This document shows, one piece after another, positions 16,813 to 25,211 of a DNA stretch of 64,000 nt. The notes under the pieces were generated by a model. That model saw nothing but the letters and a program-made list of their open reading frames with translations, was not told where the DNA came from and searched no databases. Source of the stretch: Clostridia bacterium BRH_c25 (lineage in GTDB: Bacteria; Bacillota_A; Clostridia; Lutisporales; Lutisporaceae); the NCBI GenBank assembly GCA_001515955.1, contig LOES01000164.1, forward strand, positions 1 through 64,000. The letters run 5' to 3'. The position numbers and the translations under genes are program-made. Numbering within the stretch: position 1 is the stretch's first letter; every line of letters begins with the position of its first letter.

Positions 16813-17594
16813 TATAGCTCCCCCCCTAAGTCATTGGAATTTGTTGCAGCATTTGCCGCCGCAGGCTTTGAAAGCATGTTTTGGTATAATACATATGCAA
16901 TGGTAGTACCAATAACTGCTGCTCCTACAGTGTTTACACCAATCAGTGCCGTCAGAGCCCAACCAATAAATAGAAATGCTGCATTTTTCTTATTCAACAG
17001 AAGCTGCATCAAAATTGCTATACCAAGTGCCGGAAGCATACCGCTTGCGACCTTCAAGCCGGCCAGGACCTTTGCAGGTATCCATGCTACAAAGCTTGCA
17101 ATTACTGCAGAGCCCAGCAGGTATCCTACAAAAACCACCAGGAAGGATGAGATAAAGAATAAAAGTGCTCCTGACCACAGAGCTCTTTCGACACCTTTGA
17201 AGTCTCCGCTTTCTGCGGCTTTATCTGCATTATGTATAAATATTGCGTTAATAGTTCTATCAAGTATACCTACACTTTGTCCCAGAGTTGCGATCGGTAA
17301 TGCCAATGCGACAGCTGTACTTGTATCCAACCCTGAAGTAATGGCAAAGGCTGTTGCTAAAATTCCGCCCGATACAACATCAGGAGGTGTTGCCGCACCG
17401 ATGCCCGCGATTCCCATTAAAACCAGCTCAATGGACCCGCCCATGATTATACCTGTCTTGACATCCCCAAGGATCAAGCCTACCAGAGGACCTGTAATCA
17501 GTGGACGATCCAGCATCCACATGCCGTAAACACGTCCGTCCCAGATAACAAAACCGGCAAGCAATCCCAGCAGCAATGCTTGTACTAATGTCAT
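16812..17594 (-). CDS. PTS system mannose/fructose/sorbose family EIIC
   Basis: EIIC permease of 260 residues with many hydrophobic helices. Typical motifs are LLGLLAGFVIWDGRVYG, DRPLITGPLVGLILGD and MGGSIELVLMGIAGIGAATPPD. It forms the transport core with EIID, taking phosphate from EIIB. It follows EIIB by 13 bases and overlaps EIID by one base. RBS is AAGGAGTGG. Confidence 0.95.
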   Translation of the reverse strand: MTLVQALLLGLLAGFVIWDGRVYGMWMLDRPLITGPLVGLILGDVKTGIIMGGSIELVLMGIAGIGAATPPDVVSGGILATAFAITSGLDTSTAVALALPIATLGQSVGILDRTINAIFIHNADKAAESGDFKGVERALWSGALLFFISSFLVVFVGYLLGSAVIASFVAWIPAKVLAGLKVASGMLPALGIAILMQLLLNKKNAAFLFIGWALTALIGVNTVGAAVIGTTIAYVLYQNMLSKPAAANAATNSNDLGGEL

Positions 17595-17607
17595 AAATCA
17601 CCACTCC

Positions 17608-18093
17608 TTATTTTTTATATTCATTTATTATTTCTTCATAGGTCATTTTCTTTGAAGTCGGGACTGCGTGCAGGTCAATCTCAATCCCGGACTTATTCAT
17701 ATCAGATAACAGTTTGATATCATTATCATCCATATGAACTGTGATAGAGACCTTCTTTCTACCCTCTCCATTTCTTTGCCCGCCAATAACAACATGCTTG
17801 ATTTTTCCTGTATTCCGGCAAAGATATTCAGCATCATGGATCGAGCTGGTAATCACCAGTATTTTTCTTGCCTCATGCTTTGGATTGTTGACTACCTCAA
17901 CAGCCCCTGCCAAGGATTTCATCGAGAGCAATACTTCCGGTGGTTTGGCAAGCTTAAATGCAAGCTGCATAGTTTCATCGGCAATCAGCTTGTCATTGGC
18001 AATTACAATGGTATCAATTCCCAGATACGAGGTCCACGCCACTGCCACTTGCCCATGGAGCAGCCGGTCATCTACCCTTAAAGCTTTTATCAT
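17608..18093 (-). CDS. PTS system mannose/fructose/sorbose family EIIB
   Basis: EIIB of 161 residues. The phosphorylated His is in the conserved N-terminal RVDDRLLHGQVAVAW (His14 by my count). The rest follows the family fold (IVIANDKLIADETMQLAFKLAKPP, HVVIGGQRNG). It passes phosphate from EIIA to the sugar. It lies 14 bases after EIIA. Confidence 0.95.
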   Translation of the reverse strand: MIKALRVDDRLLHGQVAVAWTSYLGIDTIVIANDKLIADETMQLAFKLAKPPEVLLSMKSLAGAVEVVNNPKHEARKILVITSSIHDAEYLCRNTGKIKHVVIGGQRNGEGRKKVSITVHMDDNDIKLLSDMNKSGIEIDLHAVPTSKKMTYEEIINEYKK

Positions 18094-18107
18094 ACCTGCA
18101 TACCTCC

Positions 18108-18545
18108 TTACAATTCATCGCCAAGATCATCAGAGTTCTTACCGACAGCTTCATTGACAAGATATATAGCATTTCTTGACACATTAATCGCCTGATTAAG
18201 CTTTGTCACATTTCCGGCAGCATCTGAATCCAAATCCAGTGTTATGATCTCCAGCAGCAGCCCCAGGTTCAATCCGGAAATCAAGTATAATTGCTCATGA
18301 TTTGAAATGCATTTTATGGCTGCCTGTGTTGTACTGCCCCCGATTATGTCTGTCAATACCGCTATGGGATTATGCTGGTCAAATGCTGTGATTTTCTCTT
18401 CAATCATTGCCTGCACCTCAGAGACCGTCTCCTTTTCGGTAACACTTACACAGAATACGTTCCCCTGCTCTCCAAGTATTAATTCCGCTGAACTTTTAAT
18501 ACCCTCAGCAAATGCACCGTGAGTCACCATGATAATATTATGCAT
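18108..18545 (-). CDS. PTS system mannose/fructose/sorbose family EIIA
   Basis: Cytosolic EIIA of 145 residues. The phosphorylated His is in the N-terminal IIMVTHGAFAEGIKSSAELI, and the second conserved region is AVLTDIIGGSTTQAA. I use ATG 18545, which has GGAGGGG upstream; a longer reading to 18602 adds a basic stretch without a ribosome site. First gene of the PTS operon. It receives phosphate from HPr, and the HPr gene at 19581 probably belongs to the same regulon. Confidence 0.94.
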   Translation of the reverse strand: MHNIIMVTHGAFAEGIKSSAELILGEQGNVFCVSVTEKETVSEVQAMIEEKITAFDQHNPIAVLTDIIGGSTTQAAIKCISNHEQLYLISGLNLGLLLEIITLDLDSDAAGNVTKLNQAINVSRNAIYLVNEAVGKNSDDLGDEL

Positions 18546-18611
18546 CCTACCCCTCCTTCTTTTTATAATATAACATGCTATTGCGCGCAAATCTATATTC
18601 ATTTGATTATT

Positions 18612-18688
18612 TGTATATTCATTTAATACTATGCTATCATATCATCTTGTACATTACAATACTTTTATATATTTTTTGTATATGCATT
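18612..18688. promoter_or_regulatory. Two candidate GntR operators in the PTS-gntR divergent region
   Basis: TGTATATTCATT (18612-18623) and TGTATATGCATT (18677-18688) differ from each other and from the site upstream of the HPr gene (TGTATATACATT, 19883-19894) only at the eighth base. They flank the likely PTS promoter region. The half-palindromic TGTATAT core fits HutC/UTRA-type GntR operators. A 13-bp TTGTA/TACAA palindrome lies between them at 18647-18659. Confidence 0.6.
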
Positions 18689-18706
18689 TAGACAAACTAA
18701 AAGTAA

Positions 18707-18736
18707 TTGACATGTATTATAAAAACTAGATATAAT
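18707..18736 (+). promoter_or_regulatory. SigA promoter of the gntR gene
   Basis: TTGACA (18707-18712) and TATAAT (18731-18736), both perfect, with an 18-base spacer, about 48 bases before the GntR start. Confidence 0.75.
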
Positions 18737-18784
18737 ATTTTGTACCAAGGTGTATAAGCAAATTTTTCTGAAAGAAGGGTTTAT

Positions 18785-19519
18785 ATGGGACGGGAGATTG
18801 CTAAATACCATGAAATCGAAACAGACATCCTACATAAAATTCAAAGCGGTGAGTTAAAAATCGGAGATCAAATCATGACGGAAAAGGAACTGTGCGAGAT
18901 TTATAAAGTCAGCCGCATGACTGTTACCAAGGCTCTTCAATCGCTGTCCACCAAAGGCTTTATCAGGCGTATTGCAGGAAAAGGCAGTTTTGTCTGTGAT
19001 TCCAATGTTAAGAAGGTTTTTGGACATTCCCGCAGCTTTACTCAGGATATTTTATCCATAGGGCAGACTCCCGGTGCCATTCTTGTTGAGTACAGAATCT
19101 GCAGAGGTGAAGAAATACCGGAAATCGCGCAGAAGCTCCGGGTAGATCCAAAGGGTTTCATTCACTTTTTCACCAGAATCCGTACTGCGGACGGTATAAA
19201 AATTGCGCTAAGCCATACATATATAAAATGTGATATTGTTCCTGCTTTAAACATCAGCACTTTGGAAGGTTCACTATATGAATACATACAAAATGAATTA
19301 GGCATCTTTCCCAAACAAAAGGCTTATTCTGTAAATGCCACACTCCCTACCCCCGAACAAAAAAAGCTGTTGGAAATCAGCGATGTTGCGCTTCTTAAGG
19401 TTGTTCATCCCTCCTTTCTGGAAAGCGGCGAAATATTCGAATATACAGAAACTTACTATGTCGGCAGCCGGTATACCTATTATTTTTACCCGGATAATTC
19501 ATCTTACTTCACAATATAA
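18785..19519 (+). CDS. GntR family regulator with UTRA ligand domain
   Basis: A 244-residue HutC/NagR-type regulator. The N-terminal winged helix (about 5-70) reads LKIGDQIMTEKELCEIYKVSRMTVTKALQSL and IRRIAGKGSFV. The C-terminal UTRA domain (about 95-235) has FFTRIRTADGIKIALSHTYI and the closing YTETYYVGSRYTYYFYP. UTRA domains bind phosphosugars such as GlcN6P, which fits the divergent PTS, NagA-like and SIS genes. It is likely a repressor relieved by the PTS product. Confidence 0.92.
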   Translation: MGREIAKYHEIETDILHKIQSGELKIGDQIMTEKELCEIYKVSRMTVTKALQSLSTKGFIRRIAGKGSFVCDSNVKKVFGHSRSFTQDILSIGQTPGAILVEYRICRGEEIPEIAQKLRVDPKGFIHFFTRIRTADGIKIALSHTYIKCDIVPALNISTLEGSLYEYIQNELGIFPKQKAYSVNATLPTPEQKKLLEISDVALLKVVHPSFLESGEIFEYTETYYVGSRYTYYFYPDNSSYFTI

Positions 19520-19545
19520 AAAAGGCTTCTGTGGAAGCCTTTTTT
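19518..19545. terminator. Bidirectional terminator between gntR and the HPr gene
   Basis: Perfect 12-bp arms AAAAAAGGCTTC/GAAGCCTTTTTT with loop TGTG, giving A-runs and T-runs on both sides. It serves both converging genes. Confidence 0.85.
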
Positions 19546-19580
19546 AGCGGAATTCATACACCTGCCCGTTATAAAAAATC

Positions 19581-19844
19581 CTACTCTCCAAACTTGGATT
19601 CTACAAGCTCAACCAGCCTGCTCATTGCCTGCTGCTCATCCTCACCGTCGGTAATTATACAGATTGTACTGCCGCAGTTGATTCCCCCGGAAAGAAGATT
19701 GATTATGCTTTTTGCATTCAGCTTCTTGCTGCCGAACTCAACTGTTATGCTCGACCTGAAGCTTGCTGCGGCTTTTGCGAACTCACCCGCCGGACGGGCA
19801 TGCAGACCGGAATTATTTGTTATAGTTATTTCCTTTCTTATCAT
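19581..19844 (-). CDS. HPr-family phosphocarrier protein
   Basis: HPr of 87 residues. His15 lies in SGLHARPA, the EI phosphorylation site, and Ser46 is present in NAKSIINLL, so regulation by HPr kinase is possible. The region usually reading MGVMSLG is changed to INLLSGG, which suggests a dedicated or secondary HPr rather than the housekeeping copy. It stands alone, converging on gntR. A perfect 18-bp palindrome upstream matches the PTS-side sites, so it probably feeds this PTS. Confidence 0.93.
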   Translation of the reverse strand: MIRKEITITNNSGLHARPAGEFAKAAASFRSSITVEFGSKKLNAKSIINLLSGGINCGSTICIITDGEDEQQAMSRLVELVESKFGE

Positions 19845-19878
19845 ACATATTCCCCTTTGTATCCTTATTTTTACAGAT

Positions 19879-19896
19879 ATAATGTATATACATTAT
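19879..19896. promoter_or_regulatory. Perfect 18-bp palindrome upstream of the HPr gene
   Basis: ATAATGTATATACATTAT is its own reverse complement, and its TGTATATACA core resembles HutC-type GntR operators. It lies 35 bases upstream of the HPr start. Confidence 0.65.
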
Positions 19897-20072
19897 TTAC
19901 TCAATACTATATCATTTCTAAGTAAACTCTGTCCAGCTTCCTGTGAATTTTTTATTCGACCACTCATTAGGTGCCAGGGAAACCGCTGAAAACTCATAAA
20001 TTTAAAGGTCACATACTATATATGGGGATTTCCACACCTTTGATATCGATTGGTAGCAAAATAATATGAAGA

Positions 20073-20240
20073 CCCCTTTAAGTGATAGCGGGTAATACGC
20101 TTATCCCTTAAGGGGCGGTAAAAGTGGCAACGGCTTAGTGGCTTGAACAAAGTGAAAGCCAGCGTCTTTAGACGCTGGCCGGTAACGGAGGCTTATAACC
20201 TCAGAGCAAACTACCCGTTTTACGGGTAGTCATGATTCTC
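20073..20240. repeat. Non-coding palindrome-rich element, possibly IS200/IS605-derived
   Basis: This stretch has no plausible gene but at least three strong stems: CCCCTT/AAGGGG spanning 20073-20115 with inner pairing, a perfect 9-bp stem GCCAGCGTC/GACGCTGGC with TTTA loop (20158-20179), and a perfect 9-bp stem ACTACCCGT/ACGGGTAGT with TTT loop (20210-20230) followed by CATGATT. A weaker GAGG/CCTC stem lies between. The single-strand hairpin ends and absence of terminal inverted repeats suggest an IS200/IS605-type end or a miniature derivative, or a structured RNA. Neither is proven. Confidence 0.45.
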
Positions 20241-20243
20241 TAG

Positions 20244-20357
20244 TTATAGTGTAATAACTGTACCTGCATTGCCTTTTAAGGCTTCTACACCTTTGAAATG
20301 GATTTCAACAATACGCTTAGGTATCGGAGAAGCTACAACAACTTTGACATCTGCCAT
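20244..20357 (-). CDS. Small ORF of 37 residues after argF, unknown
   Basis: Minus-strand ORF starting ATG 20357 with GGAGGGAAGAAAG upstream, 23 bases after the carbamoyltransferase stop. It begins MADVKVVVASPIPKRIVEIH and ends GNAGTVITL. It is either an intact small protein or the N-terminal piece of a longer gene cut off by the palindromic element that begins just beyond its stop. A similar coding-like stretch (IDIKGVEIP in minus frame near 20030-20055) on the far side of the element hints at disruption. I recognise no family. Confidence 0.5.
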   Translation of the reverse strand: MADVKVVVASPIPKRIVEIHFKGVEALKGNAGTVITL

Positions 20358-20380
20358 ACTTTCTTCCCTCCAATCCTATT

Positions 20381-21367
20381 TTACAGTGTTGCTACCATAA
20401 TTGCTTTGATTGTATGCATTCTATTTTCTGCTTCGTCAAATACGACAGAATGTCTGCTTCTGAATACATCATCAGTAACTTCGCGAATATCAAAGCCTGA
20501 TGCTTTCTGATCTTTTGCCATCTTTGTTTCAAAATCATGGAATGCAGGCAAACAGTGCATAAATATCACATCTCGGTTCTCTGTTTTGTTTACCATATCC
20601 ATTGTTACTTTATATGGTGTTAAGAGTCTGACTCTTTCCGAAATCTGATCTTCTTCCCCCATGGATGCCCAAACATCAGTGTAAAGAACATCCGCGCCCT
20701 TTAAGCAGGAATCGTCGCTACAGAATTCGATAACCGCACCTGTTTGTTTCGCTACTTCTCTAGCTTTTGCTAGAACAGCTTCGTTTGGAGCTAATTCTTC
20801 TGGTCCAAATGCCACAAAATGCATGCCCATTTTCGCACAGCCGTACATCCAAGCATAGGACATGTTATTTCTTGTATCTCCGCAGAATACCACTTTGATC
20901 TTATTCAATGGCTTAGCCACATGCTCTTCAATGGTCAATAAGTCAGCTAATATTTGTGTTGGATGGTCAATATCTGTCAAGCCATTCCATACAGGTACGC
21001 CGGCGTATTTAGCCAGTTCTTCAACAGCCTCTTGCTTATACCCTCTATACTCAATACCGTCGTAGAATCTGCCCAATACTTTTGCACTGTCTTCCAAGGA
21101 TTCTTTTTTGCCAAACTGTGAACTGCCTGAATCAAGGAACGTGACATGCGCGCCTTCATCAAGTGCTGCTACTTCAAAAGCACATCTTGTTCTTGTGGAT
21201 GTTTTTTCAAATAGTAAAAGAATGCTTTTGCCCTTTAATAAGTCATTGTATATGCCTGCTCTCTTTTTTAATTTCAGATCATGTGAAAGATCTAGCATAT
21301 ATCTAATTTCTAATGGTGAAAAGTCCATCAATGTTAAAAAACTTTTTCCTTTTAGATTTACTGCCAT
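20381..21367 (-). CDS. argF: Ornithine carbamoyltransferase
   Basis: OTC of 328 residues. It has the carbamoyl-phosphate motif FEKTSTRTRCAFEVA, DHPTQILADLLT, the ornithine and catalytic motif FMHCLPAFHD, and the C-terminal VVFDEAENRMHTIKA. The first residues (MAVNLKGKSFLTLMDF) resemble catabolic ArcB/ArgF enzymes. No arginine deiminase or carbamate kinase is adjacent; instead it follows a chemoreceptor and a ureohydrolase. Ornithine released from arginine could be carbamoylated here, or citrulline phosphorolysed. Putrescine carbamoyltransferase is a weaker alternative. Confidence 0.93.
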   Translation of the reverse strand: MAVNLKGKSFLTLMDFSPLEIRYMLDLSHDLKLKKRAGIYNDLLKGKSILLLFEKTSTRTRCAFEVAALDEGAHVTFLDSGSSQFGKKESLEDSAKVLGRFYDGIEYRGYKQEAVEELAKYAGVPVWNGLTDIDHPTQILADLLTIEEHVAKPLNKIKVVFCGDTRNNMSYAWMYGCAKMGMHFVAFGPEELAPNEAVLAKAREVAKQTGAVIEFCSDDSCLKGADVLYTDVWASMGEEDQISERVRLLTPYKVTMDMVNKTENRDVIFMHCLPAFHDFETKMAKDQKASGFDIREVTDDVFRSRHSVVFDEAENRMHTIKAIMVATL

Positions 21368-21389
21368 ATCTCTTATCTCCCCTTTAAAG

Positions 21390-23045
21390 TCATAGTTTTA
21401 TAAATCCTACAATGACGCTTTGTGTTATATTATCAACCTTTAGAGATGTAGACACTGCAATATTGAACTCATATTCAGGCACAATGATGAATGGTTTTGA
21501 TTTATAATCTTCATTGTTTATTGCCTTCTTAAAGTATTCCCTATGCGAATAGTTCAGGTTGATTAGTTCATTGATATTGCTATAGCATATATTACCTTGC
21601 CGGTCCAGAATACAAATTGTACCAAAAGCTTTATTTTCCTGTAAAAAGCATTCAATTACGTCATGCAACTTTTTTGTATCCGATGTTGCAAATCCATTGT
21701 CGGTTTTTAGTGCATAAAACATTTCTATTTGCTTATCCAGTTCATTATTCAATTCCGATTCGATACTTATTTTGTTTAAATAACCCTCAAGCTGATTATA
21801 TAAGCTATCCGTCATGCTGGATAAAACTTCTACCGATGTATTGACTCTATCCATAAAGTTTTTCTGTTCTTGGGTAAGTGCATTTGTTTCTTCCGCACCA
21901 GAAGCAAATTCGCTCATTGTATCTTGAATCATTTTCATTGCTTCATCAATGGAAATAGCCGACTTTTCCTGATCCTTCGAATAATTGTATGATGCAGTAA
22001 CATTATCAGCAATAACACCAACAATACTCAAGAACCGGCTTAGCGCCAGGCTGACTTCTTTGGCAAAAACTGAGCTTTCCTGCAGCATATCAATTTGCTT
22101 TATGGCTTCACCTGATACATCTGCAAAGCTCTCTTTTAGCTCATTGATTATGAAATGTATTTCATTAACAGCAATCCTTGCTTGATCTGCAAGCTGTCTT
22201 ATTTCATTAGCTACAACGCTAAAACCTTTTCCTGCTTCGCCGGCACGAGCAGCTTCAATTGCTGCATTCAAGGCCAGTAAATTTGTTTGGTTGCTTATAC
22301 CATCAACCTTAAACGCAATGTTACTAATACTGCCTATTTTTGCTTCCATTGTTTCGACGCTTTTTCCGATTCGTATCCCAGAATCGGAATTAATCTTGAT
22401 TCGTTGGTACAGTTGATCCATTTTAAAGCTGTCATCAGCAATTTCTTGTTGCGTATTCAAAGTCATCTTTTCAATCGCTTTCATACTTTCATTTATTTTC
22501 TTCATGCATTCTTTTATTTCTAACGTATGTTTCTTAACATTCATAATTTGTTCTGCTTGCTGCATAGCACCTTCGGACACAAAAGAGATGGCTGTGTCGA
22601 TTTCATTTGCTGCCAGTGTTGCTTGTCCTATGCTTGATAAAGTATCTTTACAAAAAAATGCCGTTTTTTCAGCATTGGAAACAGAATCTCCAATGATGCA
22701 AAGTATGTTTTTGATGATGCTTTTAATCTGTAAAGAAAGTCCCATCATTTCTTTGCTGCTGTTCTTATTGACTTCTTGCAGATAGTTCCCTTCTGCGATC
22801 TCACTAAGGTCCTCTTCCAATTTCCTGTAGGGCTTTCCCATACTTTTGTAATTAATAACCGCAAGTACAAAGCCTGCTAATAAGATTACAATTATTGCTT
22901 TGATAATTCCAAAGAGTTCTTTTTCCAAAATAAAACTATTCTCTGCTTCCAAAGCATAGTGATAGAAAGCCATTCTATAAGAAAAAGCATATATTAGTAT
23001 TCCATAAATACCATTGAGAATCGTTTGTCGCAGGTACCTGCTCAT
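21390..23045 (-). CDS. Methyl-accepting chemotaxis protein with C-terminal Cache-like domain
   Basis: Chemoreceptor of about 551 residues. Two N-terminal membrane helices (about 10-30 and 47-70) have only a short loop between them, so there is no large outside sensor. A HAMP-like linker is followed by the signalling hairpin with the tip sequence [38 protein letters not shown] (about 245-285). After it, the C-terminal 120 residues look like a Cache-type fold ([37 protein letters not shown]) placed in the cytoplasm. Start ATG 23045 has GGAGATGAG upstream. It lies within the ureohydrolase-OTC operon. Confidence 0.9.
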   Translation of the reverse strand: MSRYLRQTILNGIYGILIYAFSYRMAFYHYALEAENSFILEKELFGIIKAIIVILLAGFVLAVINYKSMGKPYRKLEEDLSEIAEGNYLQEVNKNSSKEMMGLSLQIKSIIKNILCIIGDSVSNAEKTAFFCKDTLSSIGQATLAANEIDTAISFVSEGAMQQAEQIMNVKKHTLEIKECMKKINESMKAIEKMTLNTQQEIADDSFKMDQLYQRIKINSDSGIRIGKSVETMEAKIGSISNIAFKVDGISNQTNLLALNAAIEAARAGEAGKGFSVVANEIRQLADQARIAVNEIHFIINELKESFADVSGEAIKQIDMLQESSVFAKEVSLALSRFLSIVGVIADNVTASYNYSKDQEKSAISIDEAMKMIQDTMSEFASGAEETNALTQEQKNFMDRVNTSVEVLSSMTDSLYNQLEGYLNKISIESELNNELDKQIEMFYALKTDNGFATSDTKKLHDVIECFLQENKAFGTICILDRQGNICYSNINELINLNYSHREYFKKAINNEDYKSKPFIIVPEYEFNIAVSTSLKVDNITQSVIVGFIKL

Positions 23046-23096
23046 TATCTCATCTCCAGTGCAGTTTATTGTTTTAGTGATCATCAAGAAATTTAT

Positions 23097-24020
23097 TTAC
23101 ACCTTCAATAGTTTTTTAGCGGTATCATTCGCGTGATAGTTTGATACGATATAGTCAAAAACAAGTTTTGATGCCACTGTACTTGTCATATTGCGGTAAT
23201 CAGTCATAGGGTTAACCTCTACAATGTCAATAACATCAACATAAGGCGCAACTTTCTTTATAAATCTAAATAATTGGTAAGTGTTAATTCCCCCTGGTTC
23301 ATTAGCACCGGAACCTGGTGCAAAGGCCGAGTCAAGCACATCGATATCTACAGTTAAGTAAACATGCTCGGTCCCATTTGTAGCAATCTCTATAGACTTT
23401 TCCGCTATGTCCTCTATTCCTCTTGTGAATATTTGCTCAGGTGTAAACACCGTAATATTATTATTTTTTATATAGTGGTAATGTTCAGCGTAATTATAGC
23501 CTCTTATTCCAATTTGAACGATGTTATTTCCATTGATTCTGTCAAACTCAATTGCTCTTCTAATCTCGCTGCTGCCGGAATAATTTCCTTGAATATATGA
23601 GCTATCAACTAAATCCAGGTGTGCATCAAGATGAATAATGCCTATATTTCCCTTTGTGTTATCATATAACGATTGAATACCCGGATGACTGACAGAATGA
23701 TCCCCTCCTAATAATATAGGAGAATAGCCCTGAACAATCAGTTTATCAATTTCGTTTTTCATCTCATCTATACTTTGTTTATGATTGTATCTTGTAATAA
23801 ATACATCTCCAAAATCTTTAATTTCTACTTTATCCATCTCAACAATTTTATTTTCTTCTGTGTCGAATATTTCATTTTCTTTGACTCTGTTTAAAATCCA
23901 CTGTAATGAATTTCTTATTTGACCGGGCGCATAACGTGCGCCCGGCCAACCCAAGGATGCTGTCGTATCATATGATAGACCCAGTATACCAAACTTGCTT
24001 TTAAAAATCTTATTCATCAT
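23097..24020 (-). CDS. Agmatinase/arginase family ureohydrolase
   Basis: Dimanganese ureohydrolase of 307 residues. All metal motifs are intact: GGDHSVSHPG, HLDAHLDL and DIDVLDSAFAPGSG followed by NEPGG. The family cleaves the guanidino group of agmatine, arginine, guanidinobutyrate or similar compounds to urea plus amine. The agmatinase-type DIDVLD-x-AFAPG is clear, but the substrate cannot be set from sequence. Linked to a branched-chain-type importer, OTC and a chemoreceptor, it probably starts catabolism of an imported guanidino compound. ATG 24020 or 24017 may be the start. Confidence 0.88.
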   Translation of the reverse strand: MMNKIFKSKFGILGLSYDTTASLGWPGARYAPGQIRNSLQWILNRVKENEIFDTEENKIVEMDKVEIKDFGDVFITRYNHKQSIDEMKNEIDKLIVQGYSPILLGGDHSVSHPGIQSLYDNTKGNIGIIHLDAHLDLVDSSYIQGNYSGSSEIRRAIEFDRINGNNIVQIGIRGYNYAEHYHYIKNNNITVFTPEQIFTRGIEDIAEKSIEIATNGTEHVYLTVDIDVLDSAFAPGSGANEPGGINTYQLFRFIKKVAPYVDVIDIVEVNPMTDYRNMTSTVASKLVFDYIVSNYHANDTAKKLLKV

Positions 24021-24048
24021 TTCTTCCTTTCATGCGTATGCGTTATCA

Positions 24049-25191
24049 TTATTGCTCTGCTACAAACTTGCCATCTTTAACCACTAATATGACAAGATCT
24101 TTACCAATCGGCTCCCTGCTATTTGTAAAACTAGTTTCTCCTGTTGCACCTTCAAATTTGCTGGTTTCTGAAATTGCTTTCTTAATTGCTGCTTTATCTG
24201 TGGAACCGGCTCTTTTAATTGCATCAGCAAGTAGGTTTAATGCATCATAAGCATATGGCGACCATGAATTCACTTCTTTATCATATTTTTCCTTATACTT
24301 TTTAACAAATTCTTGTGCTGCAGGTCTCGGATCTGTAGGATGGAAATAGCATACCACATGTGTCCCTTCTACACTGCTGCCGCCTAACTGAATAAAGTCA
24401 TCCGTATAGATACTGTCACTGCCAATAAAGGGTACATCCAATCCTGCTTTTTTTGCTTGCTGAATAATGAGTGCACCTTCTTGATATGTCGCTAATACAA
24501 TTGCTTCCGGACTAGCCGCTTTAATTTTAGTAAGAATAACGCTGAAATCCTTTTCTTGTCCGCCTATATAAGATTCGGAAGCAGTTACTTCTCCCCCAAG
24601 TTTTTTGAAGGAATCTGAGAAAACGGTTGATACACCTTTTCCATAATCACTATTATCGTAGATAACTGCCACTTTTTTATATTTCTTGTTGTCAAACAGC
24701 CACTTTGCCATTTGTGCGCCCTGATAATTGTCGCCTACGTTAATCCTATATACATAATCACCGATATCAGCAACATTTGGATTAGTAGAGGCTATAGCAA
24801 TTTCAGGAATTCCATTTTGCTGATATATTGGTCCTGCTGCCAAAGTACAACCGCTAAAGAAATGTCCAAGTATTGCAGTAATACTGCTGTCACTCACAAA
24901 TTTCTGGGCCACATTAACCGCTTCTTTGGAATCGCCTTTATCGTCTGCATACACTATCTCTATTTGTCTACCTAATATACCGCCGTTTTTGTTGATTTCT
25001 TCTTTTGCAAGTTCAATACCATCCTTAGCATATTCACCATACATAGCATAGTCACCCGTCATAGGTGCTGCAGCACCTATCTTAATAGGACCTGTTTCTG
25101 CTTGCTTATCCGTATTGCTGCAGCCTACCAAACCTAGCGTAGAAATAATTAATACAAGTATTAGAATAAGGGATAATGTCTTTTTTACCAT
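24049..25191 (-). CDS. Branched-chain amino acid type ABC transporter substrate-binding lipoprotein
   Basis: LivJ/LivK-type binding protein of 380 residues. The lipoprotein signal ends STLGLVGC; the mature part begins with IKIGAAAPMTGDYAMYGEYAKDGIELA and contains AILGHFFSGCTLAAGPIYQQNGIP, characteristic of the Leu/Ile/Val-binding fold. Start ATG 25191 has AGGAGG 9 bases upstream. The family also binds amides, urea and other amino acids; with a ureohydrolase next door, arginine or another guanidino compound is likely. Confidence 0.92.
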   Translation of the reverse strand: MVKKTLSLILILVLIISTLGLVGCSNTDKQAETGPIKIGAAAPMTGDYAMYGEYAKDGIELAKEEINKNGGILGRQIEIVYADDKGDSKEAVNVAQKFVSDSSITAILGHFFSGCTLAAGPIYQQNGIPEIAIASTNPNVADIGDYVYRINVGDNYQGAQMAKWLFDNKKYKKVAVIYDNSDYGKGVSTVFSDSFKKLGGEVTASESYIGGQEKDFSVILTKIKAASPEAIVLATYQEGALIIQQAKKAGLDVPFIGSDSIYTDDFIQLGGSSVEGTHVVCYFHPTDPRPAAQEFVKKYKEKYDKEVNSWSPYAYDALNLLADAIKRAGSTDKAAIKKAISETSKFEGATGETSFTNSREPIGKDLVILVVKDGKFVAEQ

Positions 25192-25211
25192 AATAAAATA
25201 CCTCCTCATTT

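Noticed and set aside
16834..17529. Long plus-strand open frame opposite the EIIC gene
   Set aside because: Low-quality translation, no ribosome site, and it lies antisense to a clear PTS gene.
20073..20240. Riboswitch (guanidine or similar) next to the ureohydrolase-OTC operon
   Set aside because: It lies downstream of the operon end, not in a 5' leader, and I could not match a known riboswitch core.
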